From Taenia hydatigena (taxonomy: Eukaryota; Platyhelminthes; Cestoda; Cyclophyllidea; Taeniidae), in NCBI GenBank assembly GCA_036345935.2, contig JADWOT020001846.1:43001-107000 (forward strand): a stretch of 64,000 nt of DNA, read 5' to 3'. Shown here in pieces: positions 1 to 11,639 of this stretch (positions are counted from its first letter, which is position 1; each line of letters starts with the position of its first letter). A program made the position numbers and the translations under genes. The notes below the pieces were generated by a model. The model saw only the letters and a list, made by a program, of their open reading frames with translations, searched no databases and was not told the origin of the DNA.

Positions 1-25
1 TGCCTAATCAATTCGCTTTCTTTCT

Positions 26-505
26 TCCTTGCAGACATTAGAGCTGAAGGCACGCAGACTACAAGTGAGTCTTTAGTCGTCTTTGAAGTGGGTGAAGAGG
101 GTAGCTCTTGTTTACGCCTCCATTTTGTGTCCTACTCCAGCTCATCATTGATGAGTGTCGTTTTTGTCCTTTACTACGCTCTGCAAGCTTAAACGTATTG
201 GATCTTGCATTATGTCCCACCGTGTGTGCTCCTCGCACACAACTCATTCGGAAAAGGGAAGTAAGTGCTCTTAGCATTTTAGCTCCTTACCCTTGTTTTC
301 CACCTCAGTGACATTAGAACAACTCGCACTCCTGCCTCCTTTACCCTTCGTTCACCTTCCCTCTACCTCATCGTCTGCCAGTGTCCTCATTGCAGATTTC
401 CTTCCATCTCTCTACTCATCTCAGTCTCGATCGTGACATGATTAAATAATGCACAGTATCGCAGCCTAGATCAGACTAGCACAGGCTAGGCTGAATCTGA
501 CTCAA
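26..505 (+). repeat. Direct repeat, copy 1 (partner 53,617-54,105)
   Basis: The block aligns along its length with 53,617-54,105 in the same orientation. Shared landmarks are a pyrimidine tract ending in GCAGACATTAGAG, then AAGCTTAAACGTATTG followed by a TCTTGCATT stretch, and later ATGA.TAAAT.ATGCAC with CTAGATC. Spacing between landmarks is nearly constant, so this is a true duplication rather than chance similarity. It includes the micro-exon at 35-64 and about 440 bp of following intron-like sequence. Similarity fades near 505. The upstream limit cannot be seen because the window starts here. Confidence 0.75.
35..64 (+). CDS. Candidate 30-nt micro-exon, copy 1
   Basis: Ten codons read TLELKARRLQ. 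They are preceded by a polypyrimidine tract and GCAG and followed directly by GTGAGT, a canonical donor. The length is a multiple of three and the exon is phase 0 at both ends, so it could be included or skipped without breaking a frame. The charged, leucine-spaced peptide fits a short piece of coiled coil, but ten residues are too few to name a protein. The partner at 53,626-53,655 has the same length, phase and peptide pattern, which is the main support. The parent gene would continue outside the window or through exons not recognised here. Confidence 0.45.
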
Positions 506-3180
506 TCAGGCCCTACTTAAAGAAGTCTTGTTTTAGCGTAACTATGCCTAAATTATCATTATTATTTCAACTACGTAAAATAAATTCATAAACACACTAA
601 TTAATTTGAGAATAATTGACTGTCTTTCTTCCTTGCCCTCAAGACAGCAAAAACTGTAGTTATCATCGCTCATCTGAGACCCTGGTAGTGAAAATGGCAG
701 TAGCATTTGTAGTGCATAGATGGCAAAAAGTTATAATATTCTTACTAGTGGGCTTGGATAGAAGTCTACTATTTACAACGCGGCAGCCAATTCTACGCAC
801 ATATACTTTGTGCGACGTGTGTGTGTGCAGATGTGGCAAACAGAAATTCAGTAATGGTAAGTGTGCGATTGACGATGGCTACATTGTTACCCAGAACCAC
901 TAAGAATTCGACTGCTCTTGATTACCATCTAGAAGACTTGAAGGTTGGTCGTGTTCAAAGGCATGCTCTCATGCCTCCTCATGGTCTGTAAACGTCTGTC
1001 CAGGCGGCAACTGAAACAAGTTGAAACAACATTTCGCATGTATTTTTGTCAATGGCATGCTCCCCTGCCTTAATTTTCATCTCATGGTACAAGCAATGAG
1101 ATGTGTCTATTGTAAGTTCTTTTATTTTTAATAATAATAAATTATTTTAAATAGACTGACGCTGAGATAGAATTTACATGTTCCCTCAGGGAATATTCAT
1201 AGCTGATGGCATATATCCGTATGTGCTAAGTTTACTTAACAACCTCTGATCCATTCCCTGTTATGTTTGCTTTTGCTGTTTGCATCTACCTCTGAATGTC
1301 TAATGACTTTACAATTTATTTAATCCTTCGTATGCCTAAGGATGATTTCGCAGTTTTTATTCACAGTTCTTTATAAGACTTGATTTGACTGCATTGTATG
1401 ATATTTGAAGCCTCTCCCTTTAATCATAGTCTAAAGGCATGCAAGCAAAACGCAAAGTTAAGGGAGTAGACATCCGATCGATTCATGGTTCACTTATGTG
1501 GGTGATGTTGGATTCCTCTCACCAGAAGTAACGTGAGAAAATAAGAAATCTCATCAAGGTAGGGATCCAGTTAGGCCGCACTTAAGCCATCGGCTAGTGA
1601 AGCTGTCATCGTTTTGCTTGTCTGGCAAAGAATTGCATTGACAGCAAAATTTGCTAGCTAATTGATCAAGTGGTGCCTTATTGACGCAAAGCATTAATAT
1701 CGTTTTGAGACAACATTACTAACAAATTTAAGTAGAACTAGCATTTTAGGATGACCGAAATCGAATTTCTTTACATTTAAATGGCTTCATCGTCATTGTC
1801 CTGTACTTTGCGACCAGAGCCTGCCTGCTGGATGAATTCTTACTTTAAACTCAATGCTAGGGTAATGAGATTACAGCGAGCACGTGTCGAGAGGCGATTA
1901 TTGTGTGAAGCATTCAGGTGAGGCCTTATGTGTGCACGCGCTGATGTGATAGCACCGTATGAAGTAGCAAGTCTCTGATGCTCCTGTCTACGCACAAGTA
2001 AGAAATCAGGCTAAATACAGTGGCTAACGACCTAAAAATTTCGCGTTTTTGTTATTGAAGGAGTCGAAAAAACAGTGTTAGCCACAATCAAGACAGAGGT
2101 TGTAAAGCAAAAGAATGAATAAGTTATATCCTAACGTGTCCGACGCAATCGCCTTCGCTACAGCTCATTACTACACTATTATTTGGCTTTGTTTAAAGTC
2201 GCACACTCGATTCACCTCATACTGCTGGAACAAATTGTCAGTTACAGATGGTTTATTAGTTAGCCCCACACCCTCACCTCACTAGACACTTTGCTTATTG
2301 ACATTGTCCGTGCCCCACTGCGAAGCAGAATTCACATTCCAAAGGTAATCCTTACAAAGACGTTATGTGAAAATGGGATATTCTCAAGCCTCGAGATAAT
2401 AACAATACTAATGGGGTTGGCGCTGGGGTCATCAGAAGCCGCTTAAATGGACCGCAAACTCACCACGATGCCCTAGCAATTTGGACTAATTTTGAACTTC
2501 CACGATAAACATAAGTAGGTGAAACATTTCACCAAGTGCACAGTCTCACTATCGCTGAGGCTCTTTGTGGTCTGGGGGGAGATTTCGACCTATCGGCAGC
2601 ATTACAACGTAATGTTTGGTACGACCCTATGCCCTTCGCTCTTTCTCTGTCTACATTGCGCAATTTAATGGGGAGCATAAAATGCTCCGTACTGGCATCA
2701 CAACACAGGCATCGTGTCTCATAATTTTTTTCCATCAGCGATTTCACCGGATCGTGTCACGAACGAGTTGGCCAAGTTTAAGACAAATTGGCGAATACAG
2801 GGTAGTCTTGAGCTTTTTTGACTTGGTGAAGGCGGTTGTGCAAATCATGCTGCTAAAAAGGAGCTATAAAAATTATCGGCTACGATGGCCAATTCCGTAT
2901 TGCTCAAGTGCAATCGGAATAGATGCAGGAATTCAACGTGACTTGGGCAGTATCCCCTTTGTAATTAGCTGCTGCTGTTTTTTTTCAGTTTTCACTAACA
3001 ACTCCTTGATCCCTCTTTGATAAGGTGAAATGCGCCTAGGTGAAACTTTTATTGCAACTGCACACCAAAGGACCGTTCTAGCATAATATGATGAACGAAG
3101 GCCATATATGCTAGTCGAAACTGTCTTTGTGCTACATCAAGACTCCGAACCACTCCCTTTTTCCTTCTCTTCCTTGTTTT
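506..3180. other. No supported gene
   Basis: Only short unsupported frames occur, apart from the spliced-looking segment that begins at 3,191. Near 700-760 the plus-strand frame MAKSYNILTSGLG resembles MATIYDILSSGLE at about 19,755. This could be a second remnant of the same unknown gene, but the match covers only about 45 bp. The rest looks like AT-rich intergenic or intronic DNA. Confidence 0.4.
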
Positions 3181-3190
3181 ACTTGTTCAG

Positions 3191-3410
3191 ATTAGACACT
3201 CTCTTGGGCAATCTAAACGTCAGCGGCGGTGGCGATAGTAGTTCCGCTAAGCGTCGCTCCCGACAGCAATTAATGCGTGGTAGCATTAGTAATTTCGTTG
3301 TGACCCGGCCCTTCTTTGATCCAATCGGTGATAGTGGCGAAGTTAATTGGAGCGAATTGTGCTTGGCTGCATTTATTAATTTAAAAACTGCTGTTTCTAC
3401 ATCGTTTTAG
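3191..3410 (+). CDS. Candidate exon, unidentified
   Basis: A strong acceptor (pyrimidine-rich tract ending TTGTTCAG at 3,190) opens onto a frame that stays open to a TAG at 3,408-3,410. The first 50 residues are rich in glycine, serine and basic residues, with a GGGDSSSAKRRSRQ stretch, and read like a flexible loop. Residues after about 55 are less convincing, and a second pyrimidine tract ending TTTTAG closes the frame, so the true exon may end earlier. It lies about 1 kb upstream of the possible VPS13-like exons on the same strand and could belong with them, but no sequence feature proves that. Confidence 0.25.
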
Positions 3411-4211
3411 ACTCCTTTACGGCGCTAATTCCAGTGAAGTACTTCCAGTCGTCAACAGGCATGAATACCTCTCATCTTCTTGACGTCAAATTTCGACATT
3501 TGGATCTTTTGGGTAAATGATTGTCCACGTATAATGAGTTCTACGTGGGAGGCTTGTATGGAGATGTAGAGACCGGAGTGTCAATCACTTGGCTGAGCCA
3601 ACGATCGTAAAATATTCACACCGTTATTTTTATACCTGTAATTAGGTTGTACTTAGATATTCATCTCGGGAGTGAAATGCATATTATACTCCATCTTTAA
3701 GTCAGGAGGGTAGAGCCTATGAGCACAAGTATAGAACGTTCATCGTTAAACGTCACTCTTCGACATGGTGATGATTGGTGGAGGAGCATTTACTCGTGTT
3801 TGAACGTACCATGTGACTACGTCCATGCGGTGAGCCAGAAAGAAGTGGCTGAGAAGCTTGTGTCACCCAGCTTAAACTTAAAAAGGTGACACAGGGTTCA
3901 GCGGTGCGGCTTTTGCAAATAGGAGATGCAAATATGGGGGTGGGTGGTGGATCATGAATTTTTAAAGGCAATTTAGAGGTTCTCTACTGGGTGGTCAAAG
4001 AAGTAATTTTGCCAAAATGTCTGGCTAGCTGTTGCCATGACCAACAAGAATGAGAACTGAGGGATATATATGAAGGGGACTTATTCAGTATTATTTTATA
4101 AGCCACTCAGACTTGTGAGACTGTCAGTTGTTGTTAAGAGGGTGGTATTTTTCTACTGCCCACTTTTGTCTTCATTGAACCACAGATCAACCACCACCAA
4201 CCTGAAAGCGA

Positions 4212-4659
4212 TTGGTGCATCAGCGGTGTTTTGGTAGATCATGTGCTTTTACCAAACTCAGAGGTAAGGCCTGCGTTTTACTTGCAGGAAACCTGGACAC
4301 CCTCGTAGAGTTGATCGCACTCGTGCGCTGTGTTGTACCCGTGTCGGATTCCAGAAATGAACCACACAACCTCAACTTATCTACCGCTCACAAGGCCTCT
4401 ATGTTTGCTGAAAGTGTCGAAAATGGCGGTAGTGGTGGTAACCCCAACATTATTGACAGTCTGGAACTGTCGATAAGCGTGGAGCGACTCAGTATCGTGT
4501 TGATTCGCGTGAAGGCGGCACCTGAAGCAGAGGACACGGCAGAAGGCAGCGGTGCGGTGGCGGAGGAGGAAGGGAAATACTCATTTTCTTCTCCATCAGC
4601 CACTGTAGAACGCGTCACCACCATCACTCTCCTTGGTGTGCACTTTCAATCTCAAGACA
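4212..4659 (+). CDS. Candidate exon, possible VPS13-like fragment
   Basis: A long open frame ends at a good donor (AAGACA then GTAAGT at 4,660). The segments GNLDTLVELIALVRC and LELSISVERLSIVLIRVK, followed by an acidic low-complexity loop and TTITLLGVHFQSQD, have the alternating hydrophobic strand pattern seen in repeating-groove lipid-transfer proteins of the VPS13 family. The assignment is by general resemblance only. The left edge is uncertain: a donor-like GTAAGG and an acceptor-like CTTGCAG near 4,264-4,290 would leave an implausibly short intron, so I keep the frame continuous. Joining to the next exon at 4,842 shifts the frame by one base, which suggests a pseudogene or a misplaced splice site. 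Confidence 0.3.
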
Positions 4660-4841
4660 GTAAGTTAAAAATGTTAGAAACGTCCTTCACATTTACTGCT
4701 CTGCTATGAGGGGTTTTAATTTTAATGCCCAATAAAGATAATCTTCAGGTTAATATTCTTCATCACGAGCATTCACAACTTCCCATTCAGTTTTATCATA
4801 TTGAATAACCAAAAATGTTCTTCTTGTCTTAATTGTCAAAG

Positions 4842-5342
4842 GCATGCTCCGCTTACTACCACAGACCACATCAACTTGCGCGTGAGCCTGGCCGGTCTTC
4901 AGGTGCTGGATTTAGTGGAGGTGGAGTTAAGCTTCATGGTAACGAACAGGGTGCAGCATCGTCACATCTTTGCCGCGGACCGCTGCCTGATGCCCGAGTT
5001 GCCCGACGCTGTGCTCGCCTAGTCTGCCGCAAAGTCCATCTTCACGCTTACTGCGTGCTGCCACAGCGCCTCTGAATACCACATCATGGTAAATAGCGTC
5101 ATTTTCAGTAGTTTGGGCAACTTATCTTTGTTCTCTGGTGAGCTAAGCGGCTTCTCTCTCTACCCTCCTAATCAATATGCCATCCTTACTTGTAACGGAT
5201 TCGATAATTTTAAGGTTGCTCAAATGAAAGTTTGTACTATTGCCTCTCCTCTGCTTCTTCCCTCCCTCTTATCTCAAGTGAGGCATCCCTTCTTCCTCCG
5301 TGTCTTTTTTAGGCGCCACTGTTTCACTGGGATAGTTTTATA
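4842..5342 (+). pseudogene. Candidate downstream exon of the same gene, interrupted
   Basis: After an acceptor-like TTGTCAAAG the frame reads NLRVSLAGLQVLDLVE, then FMVTNRVQHRHIFAADR. This beta-strand-rich segment again resembles VPS13-type proteins in a general way. The frame meets TAG at 5,020-5,022, then continues open in the same frame to 5,342 with less convincing residues. The phase of the upstream donor (one base carried over) does not match this exon, which would need two. The internal stop and the phase conflict together favour a decayed copy. Confidence 0.27.
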
Positions 5343-5344
5343 GT

Positions 5345-6500
5345 CTAAACCCTAACGTTGCCACTTCTTCCCATTAAATTATTCCGGGCATATCCTGCCG
5401 CAGTACCACTAATAGAGTTTCTGAATTTTCCTTGAAAACGGGATGGAGAATGGGAGTCTGCCAGTAAGTTTAACACCAACGTTTAGAATGCCTGAGTGAT
5501 GAGCGACTTGGAATTCCATGCCACCTATGTTAGCTTTGGATTGTAGTCAACCACAAGGGTCTACAAACTGCTCTGCATGCTTACTCAAGCATCGCTTTAC
5601 CATCCAATTTACCGTTGACTTAAACTACTTTCTACCCCTTGGTGACACATTGATTGATTGTGCTTCAAGTACTAGTCTTTCAGTTCTTTTCTCGACCTTT
5701 GGGATTACTTTTCCGACCCTTTTACCTTTTGATGTCAACATTAGTACTGCTCTGAGACAGTATTAAGCCGATATGTTAAATTTGGGGTGGATTCTGAAGC
5801 ATGATCTTCTTTAACTGGTTTACAATTTCGCCAATCCGAATTCTATAGACACCGATGTTGACAAAGAGGCCAAACAGTTGGTCGGACTGTGCATGTCTTT
5901 GATGAGGAGGTGAGAGGTGAGATGTAACCCTAGATTGGAGAGCCTAGGGGCTCTAAAAGTGAATGTTGGATGGTAGCATTTCTAGTTGATAATAAGGGTA
6001 CATTTTTTGGGTGGAGCCCCGGAGGTTAGGTTGGTTATAGTATCAAAATTTTGCAACATCTAATGGTACATATGGCAAGGAGTGTCGTCTCGTTCCTCAG
6101 TTATGTGATAAATAATCGATCTCTTGTCAAAATGGTGCTGGCTATTGGTTTGATCGCCTTCCAACTTGGGTGGTAGTGTTACTCAGGGACATTCGTCACA
6201 GTGCATTCTTAAACTACAATTGCAACTGTGATGGCATTGTAATGCCTGGAACCAAAGATAGATAATCCATGCATGGATGTATGCGTTAGTAGAAATAACC
6301 AATTGTGTCATCCTCGTGAAATATCCTGGGGCATAAAAGTGCGTTGGTTGTAGAAAGCCGTTTTAATTGAAGCGTTATTTTCACAACCAATGACGGGGCT
6401 GCCAGAGAGTATTAATTTAGCTTTGACGAAACGGATGCTGAATGATGCCAATTGTTAATGTTCATTTCCTTGACAAATGTCTCTTTACTTACCTATTTTC
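5345..6500. other. No supported gene
   Basis: Short frames only, without splice context or recognisable motifs. The plus strand becomes increasingly G- and T-rich toward the minisatellite that follows. Confidence 0.4.
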
Positions 6501-6502
6501 CA

Positions 6503-7345
6503 TCGTCTCGGTGTTGAGCTCGAGATTTAATTTTCGGTGGAGGGTGATGGAGAGAAAGATAAGGAGGGAAGGGAGGAAATTAGTGTTGGGTTAATGGCTG
6601 ATTACGAGCTCGAGATCCCATTCGTGATAAAGGATTATGGAGAGAGAATGAATGAGAACGACAGAAGATGTTTAGCGTCACGTAAATGATCAATGTTCAG
6701 TTCAAGATTTTATTAAGGATGAGAGTGATTGTGAGAAAGATTAATAGTAGAGAGTAGACAGTTAGTATTAATAGAATGACCAATGTTAAGTACGGGATTT
6801 CTTTGGCAATGGAGGATAAGAGAGATAAAGAGAGAGGAGAAGTTTAAGATTGTGTGAATGATTAATATTTAGTACGAAATTTCATTTGAATCGAGGGTTA
6901 TGGAGGGGGAGATAAAGGTAGGAGAAAATTAACATTAAATGAATGACCGATGTTGAGAATGAGATTTTATTAGCGATGGAAGGTGAGAGAGAGAGATGAA
7001 GACAGAGAGCGGAGACAATTTGCATTGTGAAAATGATCGATGCTGAGCACGTGATTCCATTGGCGAAGGAGAGTGATAGAGGCAGAGCTAAAGAAATAGA
7101 GAGAAGACAATTAGCGTTAGACAAAGGATCGATGCTAAGCACGTGTGTTTAGAGTGGTGGAGATGGTGAGCGAGAAGAAGAGAGCGAGAAAGGAGACTTT
7201 ATTGTCAGTAGATGAATAGCCAATGATGAGCGCGTGTTTTTAGTGGTAGTGTAGAGCGTGATAGATAAAGAGAAGGAAAGAAGAGACAGCAATGGGTGAG
7301 TGATCGATGTTAAGGACGTGAGGTCCGTGTTGTGGGAGTGATAAT
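6503..7345 (+). repeat. Minisatellite, about ten units of 82-92 bp
   Basis: A diverged unit recurs with the core ATGATCGATGTTGAGCACG, then GATTTCATTGGCGATGGAGG, a purine-rich GAGAGA/GATAAAGAGAG stretch and GACAATTAG. Cores occur near 6,503, 6,594, 6,686, 6,776, 6,858, 6,943, 7,033, 7,125, 7,216 and 7,300, giving intervals of 82 to 92 bp. Some units contain CACGTG. The 86-codon minus-strand frame inside (6,882-7,142) is a product of the repeat, not a gene. The purine strand bias is marked across the whole array. Confidence 0.85.
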
Positions 7346-9549
7346 GGATTTGTTATTTTTCCATCTCGTCTTTCTAGTGTTTATTGTGATTTACAAAGGA
7401 CCCTGTATTCCTCAGCTAAGGAGGAACCGAATGCTGCCGCGTACCATCTCCCACGGCTCTTTCATTGCTGGCGATTTTGCGCCAAACGACATCAACAGTA
7501 GTAGATCGCTATGTCATCGCAGCCGCCCACTGCAGAACTATGCCTTTCTTTATTTAACAGTGCATAGCAGGTATACACAAATATAATGTAGCGAACATTG
7601 AAATGAGTCTTCATGGTAGAAAAGGTTACAAAGTTAGGCAGATAAAATGGAACACATTTATGAAGAAAAGTTTCTGCAGATGTAGAAGAATTCATCACCT
7701 CCCCGTGTGCACAAGGGCAAACGACAATCCGAGTACAACTAAAAAAAGGCAGTGTTTAATCTGGACACCCAGAAATTGATGAGTTGAATGCTGTTAAGTC
7801 TAACAAAGCAATGTGGAAGGCTACTGAATTAATGCTGTCATTTTGCCGTTTGTGGTAGTGTTGGAAACCAGTTAGGTTTCAATGTAGCAAATAGATTTAG
7901 ATGGGTAGCATTTTAGGATTGATACACTTTGCCATCTGAGAGGAAATTAAGAAATGCCGGTCATTGCAAATGCCATTTACTATCCAGCCACCTATCGTGA
8001 AGATGAGGAGTAATTGCACGTGTTTAAAAATCAAGGAAAGCTAACATTGCCAATGTGGACTTTGGCAGGTGCGATGGGAGTGATTATGCCCAAATAAAGC
8101 TTAATGTGTCAACTTACCGAACGACGTTGCTGTTTAATTACAAAAGTAGCAGTTAATTACCACAAACACAAACTCCCATTGCCCTACGAATAATGATGTG
8201 CGTGAATATAACAACTGAACAAGAGTGGGTTCATAGCATGTCAGATTGTTTAGAAGCTCAAAAGAAATGAGGTGAGGCTATGACGCACAGAGTATAGCAA
8301 ACTAAAGTCAAAATGTCTAGCAGCTGTGCATTAAAAATAAAAATAAAAGAATTGCAGTGAGATGAGCATAAAGGTGTGGTCTCCGCAGATGCTTCGATGC
8401 GGGCAATTGTCACTCAGTTTTGCATCAGAGTTAGTTTTGGTAACTTAAGTGGAACGGAACAACAGATTGTGCCACTCTTTTGTCAGGAGCTAACACAAAA
8501 GTAGCAGCTTCGCCGTATTAGCCTGCCTGGTTGGAAAGGCGCGAGAACACAGGTGGCGCCAAGAAAATTTCTTGAAATAAGCGCTTACCCAAGTGGGGCG
8601 TTGAGGACGGTAATGGTTTTATGGGTGCTGCCGTGGTCGTATCTCCTAAGGCAAACGTTACATAAATTGCATTTATTACCATTAGGATTGGCATATAAAA
8701 ATTGTGAGTCTGTTACAAGATTACTTAAGTTGTTGGTTTTGAGGCATATTTGTGGCTAATTATCTGAATTTCACGAAGCTTTGACCTAAGTGAAGTACCT
8801 TACAAATGTTGTCAAATAAGGATGATGCATCGACAAAGCCTTTTTCTTTATTCTGAATCGGTTACGTGCTATTTTTACTGACAAACTGACTTACTTTGTG
8901 CTCCTCCATACTCTGAAATGCAGAACGCAACATAAAGACCCTGAATCGTTAAGCAAGTAGTGGTAGAGCCCAAAGACAATCGTGGACAGCATGAATAGCA
9001 GTAAAGTTGAGTGAAGCAGCTTACTTAGAAAATGATTACTTGAGAGAAGTTACATGCTTGCGAGTGCAACTTTCGAAAAGTTGGAAAGAAAAGTGTTTTG
9101 CATTCGCAGGCATCTGAAGCACCGATCTTTAAGTAAGGCGTACCGGCCGTGATCATGTCAACATTAATACTCATCGATTTCCGCTTTACTGAAAGCATTC
9201 TGGAGGCGTCTTCGAACGCAAGACACTGCAGATGTTAACCAAACTATTGGTTAAACAAATCTGCTCCTTGACGGTAAAATGAGCCAAAAATTTCGGATTA
9301 GACCGCTCACTGACGCTTTATTTAGAGGGATTGAGACATCCACCATCGTGCATGACAGAAGAATTAAATCTTTGGTTATCTCATCGCTGACATTAAGGCA
9401 TGAATGAGCACTTGGCACAAATAAATGTAATGACAGCATCTACTTACACGTAGATGCACATGTTCTTATTTCACTCGCTTTGCTTGCACAGATGCACTAA
9501 TGCGGAATGCCCATTTGTACCCCGAGGAGAGACAAAACCGCATGCTTAA
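7346..9549. other. No supported gene
   Basis: No frame here has splice context or a recognisable motif. There is a short AAAAATAAAAATAAAA run near 8,333. The sequence stays G- and T-rich on the plus strand up to about 8.8 kb. Confidence 0.4.
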
Positions 9550-10842
9550 CAATTAGCCGTATCAGCTTTGTTATCATTCGTGCAACAGCAAGTGGAACAA
9601 GCAACATCTTCTACCTTACAAAAGGCGGAAGTGACGGTCTCTGCTCTGGCTAAATCTCCAGTACTTTCAAGATCTACTTCCCCTTATGCATTCGATAAAG
9701 AACAACTACAAAGGCAAACAATTCCAACTAAATCCTTCGCCACTAAAATGGCTGAAAATTGATGAAGCTGCTTCAAATGAATAGAACATCTTAAGGGCAA
9801 TGCCTGTACATTCCATACGCATTCCGAAATCGACCAGCCCTCCGAAGCCTGCACAGCAACAGACATCCGGCATCGACTTGTCTTTGTCTCCAAAGCAAGA
9901 TGGAAGCTCAGGCCAACCTCAAACTACCACTACGATGTACAAACTTCCCAACGCCAAACCCACTCCTCTTTGACACCTCATCAGAGCTAAGTCAGCAGCT
10001 GCTACAGCCACAGGTGCAGCCACCGTTCTCACCACCAAGCACGTATCAGCATCCTCCAGCACACATCTTATCAGTTCCAAATTACTATCTTCTTCAGCAA
10101 CTTTCTGCCGCTGCATCCATGCCTGATTCAGCAAGCTTCTTTATACCACCAACCGCAGGACAACTTTAGGCACGCCAGAGAGTATCTGAGGCACGAAAAC
10201 AAAGCAGACGCAGGGTTCTCATTACTCCGTACCAAATTGGTGGGATGATGAAATACTTTAACAAGAAAAACTATATCAATATGCATGAACGCAAAGAACT
10301 GGCGTGTCGCATTAACTTGACGGAGACTCAGGCTGACGAAGCATCAAAATGTTAAAAGAATATGTTTAAAAGACAGTCATTAGTGTGTAGTGACCGATTG
10401 TCTACGGTTGAGTAGTCAAAAATGGTCACACTTTTGACTCTTCTGTTAGGTGAAGATGTGGTTCCAGAATCAGCGCTACAAAACAAGAAGGGCCGGTGGG
10501 AAAGTTCTAGCAGTGAGACGCCTCTAACACAGCCAAATGTTCGTGCCATAAAGAAAAGCGCCCCATCAGCGGCCTCAGTGAAGGCTTTGGAATTGCTGAA
10601 AGCTCCCAATAACAACACGAGCCCAACAGACAGCATCACCATTAAAGCAGGTCCCTTCAGGATAAGGTGGTGATATGCTGCCAAGGCACAAGCAGCAATT
10701 TTGGGCACTCAAGGATTCGCTCCACAGTAGACTTGGTGCTGAAACAGATCAAAAGCAAGATAGCGAAGATGAAGATATCAAGAAACTAGTAGAAGTGATA
10801 AAGCGAGTTATTGGCTTCCTCAATGAAGCGTCTACAGACTGA
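9550..10842 (+). pseudogene. NK-type homeobox gene, copy A (broken)
   Basis: A homeodomain transcription factor gene with damage. Exon 1 carries RRRVLITPYQIGG, then FNKKNYINMHERKELA and RINLTETQ, homeodomain residues about 5-44, at roughly 10,203-10,331. A 118-bp intron (10,332-10,449) ends TCTGTTAG, and exon 2 begins VKMWFQNQRYKTR at 10,450. That gives helix 3 with W48, F49, N51, R53 and Y54; Tyr54 is characteristic of the NK2 group. The C-terminus ends ETDQKQDSEDEDIKKLVE, then VIGFLNEASTD and a stop at 10,842. Upstream, 9,568-9,890 is Ser/Thr/Gln-rich, as in transcription factor N-termini (TSGIDLSLSPKQDGSS). Defects: TAG at 10,167 just before the homeodomain, a frameshift near 9,965, a frameshift after KTR near 10,490, a stop near 10,674, and a GC in place of GT at the intron start. 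Confidence 0.8.
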
Positions 10843-11300
10843 CCTTGGCTGTCTTTCATTTAGTAGTTATGATGGTGTTTTGCTCTTCCGACTGTTTTGT
10901 GGTCCTCATAACATGTTTTGATGGCAACCACTTGGTGTGCCCTATTTTTTTAATACCAAATAAATAAACTGAGTCTTTTAAAGATGTTCTCGTGGGAGCT
11001 ATGCGTGGAGTTGGGAGTCGCTAAAATGAACTGTTTTGGAGGTGAGAAGCCACACAGGTCGCTTAACCTGTCGAAGCGGTCAGCGGTAATGTCTATCAGA
11101 TTTAGGCCCACGTTCTATGTCACTTTCAAGGCCCACAAATCAGATCACTTCCCGAAATCCCATTTTGCATGGACGAAACAGCTTGATCAGTACTTGAAAT
11201 TCAACACCTCATCACCTTAGCATGGTTCCATTAGTATCCATCTGATTACTGATGGCTTACAAGTGGTTACAATTTCGTCATTTTAGCAATTGTCCTCTGA
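10843..11300 (+). repeat. Duplicated 3' flank of homeobox copy A
   Basis: This stretch aligns with the reverse complement of 13,870-14,156 (after copy B) and 16,150-16,590 (after copy C), and with 18,807-19,022 plus 19,430-19,560 after copy D. Landmarks are CTTGGCTGTCTTTCAT just after the stop, CATGTTTTGATGGCA, AAGTCGCTAAAATGA, TGTCTATCAGATTTAG and CTGATGGCTTACAA. AATAAA near 10,967 is a possible polyadenylation signal. Duplication of the flank as well as the intron shows the copies arose through DNA, not by retrotransposition of spliced mRNA. Confidence 0.75.
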
Positions 11301-11632
11301 ATCACGTCTTCGTTGAGACCTATTCTTCTGCAAAGCCGGAGCAAACGCACAGGCATGCAAACGCATCCCTTGGATCATTGCACGACCACGTCAACGGTCT
11401 TACCAATCAACACACAGCTACGCGTAGTGACTATGGGGCGGGTAGTCAGAAAGCATGCTTGACACAGTCGCGACAAGCACAAGCAAAGGATGAGCAACCG
11501 CAAGAGGGTCTTTTGTACGAAGCCGAACCCGGTGCTCATTTGATCCAGTTTGCCCCACTTAAGGAGGATGGTCTACTTTTGACAGACCTCTTTACACGCG
11601 AATTACCTTGCATTCAAAAGAGCGATATCTAA
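11252..11632 (+). CDS. Candidate exon, unidentified
   Basis: A 126-codon open frame directly follows the homeobox copy A flank. It is hydrophilic in the first two thirds (many Gln, Ala, His), then reads GAHLIQFAPLKEDGLLLTDL. Residue composition looks more like protein than most frames here, but there is no recognised domain, and the first few codons lie inside the duplicated flank. Homology with copy C stops near 11,300, so conservation cannot support the rest. It may be a chance frame. Confidence 0.2.
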   Translation: MAYKWLQFRHFSNCPLNHVFVETYSSAKPEQTHRHANASLGSLHDHVNGLTNQHTATRSDYGAGSQKACLTQSRQAQAKDEQPQEGLLYEAEPGAHLIQFAPLKEDGLLLTDLFTRELPCIQKSDI

Positions 11633-11639
11633 ATACACT

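Noticed and set aside
6882..7142. 86-codon minus-strand frame with repeated hydrophobic segments
   Set aside because: It is produced by the minisatellite unit read on the complementary strand.
10352..10708. 118-codon minus-strand frame with hydrophobic stretches
   Set aside because: It is the antisense of homeobox copy A, whose sense strand has clear homeodomain and C-terminal similarity to B and C.
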